From the NCBI GenBank assembly GCA_963737705.1, contig CAVTTP010000003.1, positions 434,001-498,000 on the forward strand: 64,000 bases of DNA, read 5' to 3'. The notes under the pieces are model-generated. The model had not been told where the DNA came from and did not search any database. It saw only the letters and a program-made list of their open reading frames with translations. The translations under genes were made by a program, and so were the position numbers. Of the stretch, positions 18,099 through 25,072 are shown in pieces. How positions within the stretch are numbered: the stretch's first letter is position 1; each line of letters begins with the position of its first letter. The DNA is from PALSA-607 sp963737705 (GTDB lineage: Bacteria > Actinomycetota > Actinomycetes > Acidothermales > Acidothermaceae).

Positions 18099-18509
18099 TC
18101 AGTCGTTCGCGGGCGCGTGGGACATGACCTCACGGATGTCGATCCATTCGTACAACGGTGTGCCACCGGGGCCGGGCTCCGAAGAGACGTAGGCCGCGAG
18201 CTCGACCGCGCGTTCGTAGGATGCGACGTCGATCATGTACCAGCCCGCGACGAGATCACTGGTCTCGGGCAGCGGGCCGTCGGTGATCACCGGCGCAGCA
18301 TCTGGGCCGCCGTAACGCACCCAGGTGCGGTCGGGCGTGAGTGCCTGTGCGTCAACGAACTCGCCGTGTTCCTTGAGCAGTTCGCCGACATGCCTGAGGA
18401 ATGCCATGTGTGCCTCGACGTCCTCGGGAGCCCACTGGTCCATCGGCGGGACAGGACGGTACGGCGTCGGGGTGCCGCGGTAGTGCTTGAGAAGCAGGTA
18501 CTTCGGCAT
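18099..18509 (-). CDS. YCII/DGPF-domain protein, partner of the ECF42 sigma factor
   Basis: The 136-residue protein has the YCII-related fold with the hallmark VITDGPLPETSDLVAGWYMI. The start ATG has a ribosome binding site AGGAGA. Members are usually in one operon with ECF42 sigma factors, as here. Their biochemical function is not established. The 125 bases upstream (18510-18634) show no gene. Confidence 0.88.
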   Translation of the reverse strand: MPKYLLLKHYRGTPTPYRPVPPMDQWAPEDVEAHMAFLRHVGELLKEHGEFVDAQALTPDRTWVRYGGPDAAPVITDGPLPETSDLVAGWYMIDVASYERAVELAAYVSSEPGPGGTPLYEWIDIREVMSHAPAND

Positions 18510-18634
18510 GGTGTCTCCTGTGTCGTGGGCCGCGCCTGTCGTGGCCCTTCACCTGTTGAGCGGAGCCGATCGGCGCTTCTCGACATCGAATCACTGACCA
18601 TCTTCTGATGGTCGCGTCGGCCTGCTACTTGCCT

Positions 18635-19855
18635 TTATGGGCGAGTAGGAGGAGGGCAACCATACGGGTTGGTCTGAATCTGTTTCTCAACGACGACGCC
18701 GTCGAGCAAGGCCACATATGCCGAGCCTCCCAGGCAGTTCGTATCCAGGGGCTCCGCATCGAGTTGTAGATACCGGCCGGTCGTGTCGATGTGCAGGTCT
18801 TCCGTGATCCAGCCGCCGGTGAGTTCGGGTAACGACGCAAAGCTGGAGACCTGACCGTTATGAACGCGGTCGATGGTTAACGCGGCCTCCTGGCAATAAG
18901 GGACGAAGTACACGTCCCCGTTCGGGCCCATCGCATTCGCGTACGGGCTGTCGGGGCAAGGGCTTTGTGGTGCGGCGGGCTGAACGATCGATTTCGACGA
19001 GATCGGATGGCCCGCCGCATCGAGAGTCAAGACTCGCAACTCACGAGACGGGCCGCCGAAGTAATACAGCTCTCGGTCATCCGGTGACCACCCGACGACT
19101 TGATACCCGTCGAACACATCCGACAGTTCTGGTCCGGTCATCGTCGACGGGACGACGAGTGGTGCGGTCGCTCCCTTGCCGACATCAAGAATCAGGATGT
19201 TCGTGCCTAGCGGCGCGAGGGTTCCGGTAGGTGCGGGGATCGCCGAGCTCGGAAGATTGATCTTCCCGATCGTGATGGCGTAGGCGAGAAAGCGACCGTC
19301 TGGTGATATCTGGGGCGAACCGAGGCCGACGCCCTCGTCGGCGTTCTGCCCTGGTGCAGTAGCCACCGTTGTCGACGGACCGCCATGGACCGACACGCGC
19401 TGGATCGTCTCGATTTCTGAGGTTGCGGTTTGCTCGCTCTGTCGGAAGTACACAGTGCCTGCGCTCACGCTCAGCGTCGGGTCAAAGTCGGTCACGCCGC
19501 TCGTGGGAGTTACGTTGACGTCCTCGCCGCTCGTGAGTGTGGTGGCGGTTGCCTCCCCACCTTGATCGCGACAGATTGCGATCGCCTTCGACACGCACAT
19601 GTACTCGCCATCGGCCGGCAACGAAACTCCGGTGGCGCTCGAACTCTCCGACAGGTAGGAGCTTGCGGGCGCGGCGGTGAGCCATGGCGGATACGACCCG
19701 GCCGCTGGGACGGGCGGCGGCACCGACGGCAGACCTGACGTCGGAGCGAACGTCGGCGGTGGGGGTGGATTCCGCCCGGTGGACGTGGGCGCGCCGGAAC
19801 CACAGGCCGCCACCAAGAAGAGGACGGCGAACAGAGTGGCAGCTCGGCGATTCAT
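18635..19855 (-). CDS. lipoprotein with TolB-like beta-propeller
   Basis: The 406-residue protein starts with a lipoprotein signal: a hydrophobic run ends in LVAAC, with the lipid-carrying cysteine at residue 18. A Thr/Pro-rich linker follows. The rest shows WD40/TolB-like blades, for example SPQISPDGRFLAYAI and GWSPDDRELYYFGG. It probably sits on the outer face of the cytoplasmic membrane. The ligand is unknown. Its upstream region is shared with the TetR operon promoter. Confidence 0.8.
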   Translation of the reverse strand: MNRRAATLFAVLFLVAACGSGAPTSTGRNPPPPPTFAPTSGLPSVPPPVPAAGSYPPWLTAAPASSYLSESSSATGVSLPADGEYMCVSKAIAICRDQGGEATATTLTSGEDVNVTPTSGVTDFDPTLSVSAGTVYFRQSEQTATSEIETIQRVSVHGGPSTTVATAPGQNADEGVGLGSPQISPDGRFLAYAITIGKINLPSSAIPAPTGTLAPLGTNILILDVGKGATAPLVVPSTMTGPELSDVFDGYQVVGWSPDDRELYYFGGPSRELRVLTLDAAGHPISSKSIVQPAAPQSPCPDSPYANAMGPNGDVYFVPYCQEAALTIDRVHNGQVSSFASLPELTGGWITEDLHIDTTGRYLQLDAEPLDTNCLGGSAYVALLDGVVVEKQIQTNPYGCPPPTRP

Positions 19856-19923
19856 CGACGCTCAGACGCCCTGTACGCGTCCAGGGTTCCGCACAGTGCG
19901 TGTTTCGGGTCGACACGAGGTCT

Positions 19924-19958
19924 TGCCTATCGGCGATAGTTTTCCTATCATCGATAGG
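19924..19958 (+). promoter_or_regulatory. promoter covered by two CTATC-N3-GATAG palindromes
   Basis: CTATCGGCGATAG (19927-19939) and CTATCATCGATAG (19945-19957) are two copies of CTATC-N3-GATAG, placed 18 bases apart. They cover a promoter with TTGCCT at 19924-19929 and TATCAT at 19946-19951 (16-base spacer). A repressor bound here would block transcription of the 20055-21758 operon. The TetR protein encoded in that operon is the obvious candidate. A leftward effect on the lipoprotein gene is also possible. Confidence 0.6.
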
Positions 19959-20054
19959 TAAGGTCGCAGTCGACTGGGTGACCGCCATCCGGTCGCCGAC
20001 CACAAAACAACCCGGCGCGAAGTCCTTTCGGCCGGATCAAACTAGGAGGTACGT

Positions 20055-20360
20055 ATGGCCGCGGTGATCATGCAAACATGGGCCGGCTTCACGCCCGAGC
20101 AGTACGACGCGGTTCGCGACATCGTGGGCTGGGATCGGCAAACGCCGGACGGGATGCGCTTACATGTGGCCGCGTTCGACAGTGGGGTGCTCAACATGAC
20201 GGATGTGTGGGATTCCGAGGCGCAGTTCATGACTTTCGTGCAGACGCAGATCATGCCGGCCGTCACACAGCTCGGTATCTCCGGCCAGCCGGAGATCGTG
20301 ATTGCTTCGCTGTACGAGCTCAATGACACCCCAGCGCAGATTGCATCCGCCAACGGATGA
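20055..20360 (+). CDS. small dimeric alpha-beta barrel-like protein
   Basis: The 101-residue protein resembles antibiotic-biosynthesis-monooxygenase-like dimeric barrels (MQTWAGFTPEQYDAVRDIVG, HVAAFDSGVLNMTDVWDS). ATG 20055 has a strong AGGAGG ribosome binding site five bases upstream, and the message has an untranslated leader of about 95 bases. It is first in an operon with a TetR regulator and a mycothiol-dependent enzyme. This suggests a small-molecule detoxification role. The catalytic function is unproven. Confidence 0.7.
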   Translation: MAAVIMQTWAGFTPEQYDAVRDIVGWDRQTPDGMRLHVAAFDSGVLNMTDVWDSEAQFMTFVQTQIMPAVTQLGISGQPEIVIASLYELNDTPAQIASANG

Positions 20361-20382
20361 CACGGTATTGCCGAGTTGACCG

Positions 20383-21006
20383 ATGATGGCGGCTGGACCA
20401 GACCGCAGGAAAGTCCGGCATGAGGCAAAGCGTGCCGAGATCCTTGCGCAGGCGTGGCTGCTGGCGCAGCGCGACGGTCTCGCGGCGATCTCGCTGCGAG
20501 ACCTCGCCGACAGCGTCGGTCTTCGGCAACCCTCGCTGTATGTGTACTTCGAATCGAAGCTGCACCTTTATGACGCGATGTTCGCCGACGGCTACCGTCA
20601 ACTTCTGAGCCTTGTTGCGGAACGCAGTTACGGCGCTGACCCGCGACGAGCGTTGGCACGCTTCCTCGGCGACCTCGTCCAGTTTTCCAGCGACGACATC
20701 GTGCGGCACCAGATGCTGTTCCAGCGCACGATCCCTGGCTTTGAGCCATCGGCTGAGACCTTCGGTTTGGCGCTGGAGTTCTACGACGTCGCCCGGCAGT
20801 TGCTCGCCGCGGCCGGCGTCACCGACCAACGCAACATCGACATATTCAGCGCCATGGCCAACGGGTTGGCCCACCAACAGGTAGCCAACGAACCAGGTGG
20901 CCAGCGCTGGGTCCGGTTGGCTGGCCGGGTCACCGACATGTATCTCGCCGACATCGATCGACGGCGCGGCACGCCACCACCCACGAAGGGACCTCGACGC
21001 TCATGA
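20383..21006 (+). CDS. TetR-family transcriptional regulator
   Basis: The 207-residue protein has the N-terminal TetR helix-turn-helix (ISLRDLADSVGLRQPSLYVY followed by FESKLHLYDAMF) and a C-terminal all-helical ligand domain. ATG 20383 lies 22 bases after the small barrel gene, and its stop overlaps the next start (ATGA). It probably represses its own operon through the twin palindromes at 19927-19957. The ligand is unknown. Confidence 0.9.
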   Translation: MMAAGPDRRKVRHEAKRAEILAQAWLLAQRDGLAAISLRDLADSVGLRQPSLYVYFESKLHLYDAMFADGYRQLLSLVAERSYGADPRRALARFLGDLVQFSSDDIVRHQMLFQRTIPGFEPSAETFGLALEFYDVARQLLAAAGVTDQRNIDIFSAMANGLAHQQVANEPGGQRWVRLAGRVTDMYLADIDRRRGTPPPTKGPRRS

Positions 21007-21758
21007 CCACCGCAATTGACGTGAGCACGATCCCGCGGATCAAGCACGCAGAGGCGATGCAGATCGCTGACGTCGAGGCCGGGAAGGTGGCCGCGACGCT
21101 ACGCAACCTGGAGCCGGACGACTGGGCCAAGCCGACCGACTGCCCCCGCTGGGATGTGCGCGGTCTTGTCGCGCACATGGTCGGGTCTGCCGCAGGCCAG
21201 GCCTCGCCACGCGAGTTCCTGCGCCAGGTTCGGGCCGGTCGCCCGATCGTCGCCGAAATAGGCGCAAAGTACTGGTGGGATGGGATGAACGAGATCCAGG
21301 TCCGTGAACGAAACGACTACAGCACCCAGCAGCTCATTGCTGAATGGGACCACATAGCGCCGCGCGCGTTGAAGGCGCGCCGGAAGCTGCCCCGCCCTGT
21401 TGCGAAGTTGCCCCTCCTCAAACTCCCCGCGCCTGTCGGACGACAACCCCTTGGCTATCTGTTCGACGTCGGGTTCACCCGCGATGCATGGATGCACCGC
21501 ATTGACCTTGCCGAGGCCACCGGCAAGGCCTTCGATGCGGACGAGGGCCACGACGGTCGCATCGTCGCTGATCTGGTCGCCGAATGGGCCATCACCCACC
21601 ACCTGCCATTCGACCTCGAGTTGGCCGGACCCGCAGGCGGCCACTACACCCAAGGCGACGCGGGCGAACACGTGACCATCGATGCCATCCAGTTCGCCCG
21701 AACCCTGGCCGAACGCGCCCACGGGGACGGCGTTCTTTCTCATTCCCTCCCACTCTGA
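21003..21758 (+). CDS. mycothiol-dependent maleylpyruvate isomerase-family protein (DinB-like)
   Basis: The 251-residue protein has the MDMPI/DinB four-helix start (LEPDDWAKPTDCPRWDVRGL, then VAHMVGSAAG). A metal-site His lies in that second motif and another in FTRDAWMHRIDLAEATG. Family members use mycothiol, the actinobacterial thiol, for isomerisation or S-transfer. Being coupled to a TetR gene suggests it acts on the molecule that the regulator senses. Confidence 0.85.
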   Translation: MTTAIDVSTIPRIKHAEAMQIADVEAGKVAATLRNLEPDDWAKPTDCPRWDVRGLVAHMVGSAAGQASPREFLRQVRAGRPIVAEIGAKYWWDGMNEIQVRERNDYSTQQLIAEWDHIAPRALKARRKLPRPVAKLPLLKLPAPVGRQPLGYLFDVGFTRDAWMHRIDLAEATGKAFDADEGHDGRIVADLVAEWAITHHLPFDLELAGPAGGHYTQGDAGEHVTIDAIQFARTLAERAHGDGVLSHSLPL

Positions 21759-21802
21759 ACACGCGGTCTGACGGGCTAAGTGTTGGATCGCGTAGGAAGG
21801 GA

Positions 21803-21847
21803 TTTGTCAACCGATGGTTGACAAACGCAACCAGTGGTTGACACACT
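21803..21847 (+). promoter_or_regulatory. promoter with tandem palindromic operators of the small HTH gene
   Basis: A perfect inverted repeat lies at 21803-21825, with arms TTTGTCAACC and GGTTGACAAA and three central bases. A second, partly matching site CAACC-AGT-GGTTG lies at 21828-21840, 20 bases centre to centre. The right arm of the first supplies a consensus -35 TTGACA (21818-21823). CACACT at 21842-21847 is the -10 box, and the start codon at 21854 is seven bases on. Autoregulation by the downstream HTH protein is likely. Confidence 0.65.
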
Positions 21848-21853
21848 TGGTGC

Positions 21854-22066
21854 ATGGCATACACAGCGAAGCAAGAAGAAGCACTCGCCGAAATCAAAGA
21901 GGCTCGGGCACAGGCGGTCGAGCACTACTTCAAAGCGAAAGAAGCGAGCACGCGACGAAGTGATCTGATGCTTGCCCTGATCAAAGACGGTGTCAGCCAA
22001 TCGGACATCGCCCGCGAACTCGGCGTCAGTCGCCAGGCGATCAAGAAAATGATCAAAGCCCGGTAA
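21854..22066 (+). CDS. small helix-turn-helix DNA-binding protein
   Basis: The 70-residue protein has an N-terminal charged helix (about 5-35) and a C-terminal helix-turn-helix, DGVSQSDIARELGVSRQAIK, ending in a basic tail. It has no ligand domain, so it probably acts as a dimer through the long helix. ATG 21854 is the leaderless start of the promoter described at 21803-21847. Its regulon is unknown. Confidence 0.75.
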   Translation: MAYTAKQEEALAEIKEARAQAVEHYFKAKEASTRRSDLMLALIKDGVSQSDIARELGVSRQAIKKMIKAR

Positions 22067-22068
22067 CA

Positions 22069-22094
22069 GTGCACTTGGGTCATGCCAATGGCAC
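22069..22094. terminator. hairpin between convergent genes, possible terminator
   Basis: GTGCACTTGG and CCAATGGCAC pair in 8 of 10 positions around a six-base loop, just after the HTH stop codon. It faces the end of the leftward SDR gene at 22133. There is no T-run, so it is at best a weak, possibly two-way terminator. Confidence 0.35.
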
Positions 22095-22132
22095 TCGCGG
22101 CGGTGGCGGCCGTTGCGGCCGTTGTCGGATAC

Positions 22133-22972
22133 CTAGGCGTCGTGGCCGAGGCTGCTGGACAACTCGCGATACGCGTTCGCTTGGGCGAGAAGACTTTGTG
22201 CTTTCTGCTCGAACGTGGCTACTGCGTCTGCGCCTGCTGGAAAGCGCAGCGGCGGCTCGCCCTGGCCGACGAGGTGGACCAACGCGGCCGCGAGCTTGGC
22301 AGGATCACCACCTTGCCGGCCGTCCATGCTCTTCCACCCAGCGACTGTCGTCTCGGTGCGCTCGGCGTAGTCGTCGATGGTCGAAGTCGCGTAATGGGTG
22401 GACTCGGGGGTCAGCAGTTGGGTGCGGAAAAAGCCGGGCTCGACGAGCATCGTGCGGATACCGAACGGCGCGACCTCCGGCGTCAGTGATTCCATCCATC
22501 CCTCGACCGCGAACTTCGATGCCGCGTACGCCGTGCAGAACTCCTGGCCCGCGATGCCCGCCGTGGAAGAGATCGTGACGAGCAGCCCTGAACGCTGAGC
22601 CCGCATGACCGGCAGCGCCGCCCTGACCATGTTGACCGGCCCGAAAAAGGTCGTCTCGATCTGCGCCCGGAAGTCCTCGGGCGTGATCTCCTCGAAGAAG
22701 CCGGCATTGAAGTTTCCGGCGTTGTTGACCACGACATCGAGCCGGCCGAACCGGTCTACGGCGGTCCGCACGGCCTCCCGTGCTGCCACCGAATCGGTCA
22801 CATCGAGCGAGACCGCGAGCAGGTCATCGTGCTCGCCCAGAGCGCCAGTGACACTGGCGACCCGCCGTGCTGTAGCTACCACCGCGTGACCGGCCGCCAG
22901 CGCTGCCTGGGCAATGTCGACGCCCATCCCGCGACCGGCGCCTGTGACGAACCAAACCTGCTTATCTGTCAT
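22133..22972 (-). CDS. SDR family oxidoreductase
   Basis: The 279-residue protein is a classical short-chain dehydrogenase. It has VTGAGRGMGVDIAQAA for cofactor binding, NNAGNF, the catalytic serine in ISSTAGIAG and YAASKFAVEGW for the Tyr-Lys pair. The C-terminal part has the longer loop of the ketoreductase-like group. The substrate is unknown. Only 79 bases separate its start from the end of the next leftward gene. Confidence 0.88.
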   Translation of the reverse strand: MTDKQVWFVTGAGRGMGVDIAQAALAAGHAVVATARRVASVTGALGEHDDLLAVSLDVTDSVAAREAVRTAVDRFGRLDVVVNNAGNFNAGFFEEITPEDFRAQIETTFFGPVNMVRAALPVMRAQRSGLLVTISSTAGIAGQEFCTAYAASKFAVEGWMESLTPEVAPFGIRTMLVEPGFFRTQLLTPESTHYATSTIDDYAERTETTVAGWKSMDGRQGGDPAKLAAALVHLVGQGEPPLRFPAGADAVATFEQKAQSLLAQANAYRELSSSLGHDA

Positions 22973-23051
22973 CTGCCCAAGCTAAGGCATCCGCGATGTC
23001 CGAGATGTCCGACAGGTAGTCGGCCGACGTGGGGGGAAGCCCGTCGTAGCC

Positions 23052-24764
23052 TCACCCGATTGCTAGGCACTGCGCGGGCAGGTCGAACCACCTGAGGTGC
23101 TCGAAGTCTTCGGACAATGCGCCTGATGGCCGATCACGTTCGGACGTGCCATCCGCGGCGCTCGCCGCGAACAGTGCAACGGCTTCGGTGAGGTAGTTCG
23201 CGAGGTCAGACTCCGCGGCGCGATCGTCGTGATGCGGGTAACCCATCCCGCCGTCCGCCTCGTAGCTGACTTGGCTCAGTCGAAGCGGCGGTTCGACCAG
23301 TCCGCGCCGGTGCCGCCACAAGCCCGTGGCCGGGTCGAAGACGTAGTCAGTCAGGAGCCGCCAGCCGTCGCGCGCGACCAGCGCAACGGCGTCCACGATG
23401 TAGGTGAAAACCGGCTCGGAGATGAAGTAGTTGAAGTTGACGCGAACCCAGCCAGGTTTGATTCCTTCGCACCCGCCTGCGATCTCGCGTTCGAACTCGT
23501 GTGATCGGTCGAGGTCGATTCCGAGTAGCCGATGCCCGTACGGTCCAGCGCACGAGCAGCCGCCGCGCGACTGGATGCCGAACAGGTCGTTCAGCAACGC
23601 GACGACGAAGTTGTGATGCAGGTAGCGGCCGCTCGGCGCCCGTACGACGAACGAGACGATCGACAACCTTTCGGCGTCGAGATCGCCGAGAATCTCGATC
23701 GCCGGCTCCGCTCGCCAAGCCTCCACCGCACGACGCAAATAGTGCTCCTCGTGCGCGCGGATCACATCGATGCCGACAGCCTGCTTCAGCTGAAAGACAA
23801 GACCGGCGCGGATAGATTCGACGATTGCGGGAGTACCGCCCTCCTCGCGTTGCGCTGGGTCCGTGAGGTAGCGGTGCTCGGTCGGATTCACGTATGCAAC
23901 GGTGCCACCGCCGGGGACATCAGGCACCCGGTTGCGCATCAGGTCACGCCGAACCACCAGCACCCCCGGCGTACTCGGGCCGCCGATGAACTTATGCGGG
24001 CTCAGGAAAATCGCATCTTTGTAGGCAAGTGGATCGTCGCCGCCGTACATGTTGATGTCTACGTAGGGTGCGGCGGCAGCGAAGTCCCAGAACGAGAGTG
24101 CGCCGTGTCGGTGCAGAAGTGCTGAGATCGCGTACGTGTCACTGACGATTCCGGTGACGTTGCTCGCCGCGGAGAACGATCCGATCTTCACCGTGCGATC
24201 GCCGTAGCGGACGAGTTCCTCTTCCAACGCCGCCGCGTCGATGTGACCATCGGCGTCCTGCTGGATGACGACGACGTCGACGATCGACTCGCGCCACGGC
24301 AACTCGTTGGAGTGATGCTCGAACGGTCCGATGAACACCACCGGCCGTTCTGCCGGGGGAATGACGTCGCTGAGGTGATAGCGGTCGTCAAGCCCGGCGG
24401 GGATGCGAAGACCGAGGATGCCGATGAGCTTGTCGACCGCCCCAGTGCAGCCGGAGCCCGCAAAGATCACGACCGTCTCGTCGTCGCCGCCGACCGCGTC
24501 GCGAATGATCCGCCGGGCGTCCTCCCGCAGCCGAGTTGTCTGCAGGCCGGTGCCACTCGACTCGGTGTGGGTGTTCGCGTAGCGCGGCAACACCTCGTCG
24601 CGGATGAAGTCTTCGATGAAACTCAGAGCACGGCCGGACGCCGTGTAGTCGGCGTAGGTGACGCGGCGCGGCCCGTATGGCCCCGGCATGACCTGGTCGT
24701 CGCCGATGACGGACTCGCGGACACGGCGCAGCAACGCCGTCTCCTTCAGGACCGGCTCACTCAT
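23052..24764 (-). CDS. class V aminotransferase-fold PLP enzyme (cysteine desulfurase-like)
   Basis: The 570-residue PLP enzyme has the lysine motif FLSPHKFIGGPSTPGVL and a cysteine loop SRGGCSCAGPYGHRLLG near residue 430 that resembles group II cysteine desulfurases. A C-terminal extension of about 100 residues is unusual. I chose ATG 24764 because GGAGG lies five bases upstream; an ATG at 24776 would place that site inside the gene. Desulfurase, lyase or epimerase activity cannot be told apart from sequence. Confidence 0.8.
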   Translation of the reverse strand: MSEPVLKETALLRRVRESVIGDDQVMPGPYGPRRVTYADYTASGRALSFIEDFIRDEVLPRYANTHTESSGTGLQTTRLREDARRIIRDAVGGDDETVVIFAGSGCTGAVDKLIGILGLRIPAGLDDRYHLSDVIPPAERPVVFIGPFEHHSNELPWRESIVDVVVIQQDADGHIDAAALEEELVRYGDRTVKIGSFSAASNVTGIVSDTYAISALLHRHGALSFWDFAAAAPYVDINMYGGDDPLAYKDAIFLSPHKFIGGPSTPGVLVVRRDLMRNRVPDVPGGGTVAYVNPTEHRYLTDPAQREEGGTPAIVESIRAGLVFQLKQAVGIDVIRAHEEHYLRRAVEAWRAEPAIEILGDLDAERLSIVSFVVRAPSGRYLHHNFVVALLNDLFGIQSRGGCSCAGPYGHRLLGIDLDRSHEFEREIAGGCEGIKPGWVRVNFNYFISEPVFTYIVDAVALVARDGWRLLTDYVFDPATGLWRHRRGLVEPPLRLSQVSYEADGGMGYPHHDDRAAESDLANYLTEAVALFAASAADGTSERDRPSGALSEDFEHLRWFDLPAQCLAIG

Positions 24765-24834
24765 GCGCGCCTCCATGCCCCTGACGGTACCTGTGGCCGG
24801 GCCGAGCGGGGCCCGGACTGCGTCCGCTAGGCGG

Positions 24835-24863
24835 TCGACTACCGGAGTCGTTCGCGTTAGCGT
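24835..24863 (+). promoter_or_regulatory. promoter of the retron-like RNA
   Basis: TCGACT at 24835-24840 and TAGCGT at 24858-24863 are separated by 17 bases. They would start transcription at about 24869-24871, which is exactly the base of the terminal inverted repeat of the RNA. The same TAnnnT box-to-start spacing is seen in many genes of this window. Confidence 0.55.
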
Positions 24864-24868
24864 TCGCT

Positions 24869-25032
24869 CGTGAGGCGGGATGGGGGAGGGATGGTCGGGT
24901 TGGCCCGATCACTCCGGGGAAACCCCGGGGTCATCACGCAGAGCAGCTCATCGCATCGCACGCCGGCTCGTTCACTTCGTGAACCGCTCGGCGCGCACGG
25001 CATGGAATGGCCGCTCCCATCCCGATCTCACG
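24869..25032 (+). ncRNA. candidate retron-like msr-msd RNA with a1/a2 inverted repeats
   Basis: The two ends pair with each other. The right arm CTCCCATCCCGATCTCACG (25014-25032) matches the left arm at 24869-24888 in 17 Watson-Crick pairs and one wobble, with two small bulges. Inside are three hairpins: 24893-24910 (loop TTGG), 24911-24931 (CCGGGG-AAA-CCCCGG core), and an imperfect one at 24958-24996 with GTTCAC-TTC-GTGAAC at its tip. This matches the retron order a1, msr hairpins, msd hairpin, a2, then RT gene. The pairing is seen directly. A role as RT template is inferred, and the branching G is not assigned. Confidence 0.6.
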
Positions 25033-25072
25033 TCGCATGACCCGCGACCCGACTGCGGCTCGTGGAGTGGCG

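Noticed and set aside
25007..25072. ATG 25007 as the start of the reverse transcriptase
   Set aside because: It lies inside the right arm region of the structured RNA and has no ribosome binding site. ATG 25073 has GGAG at a good distance.
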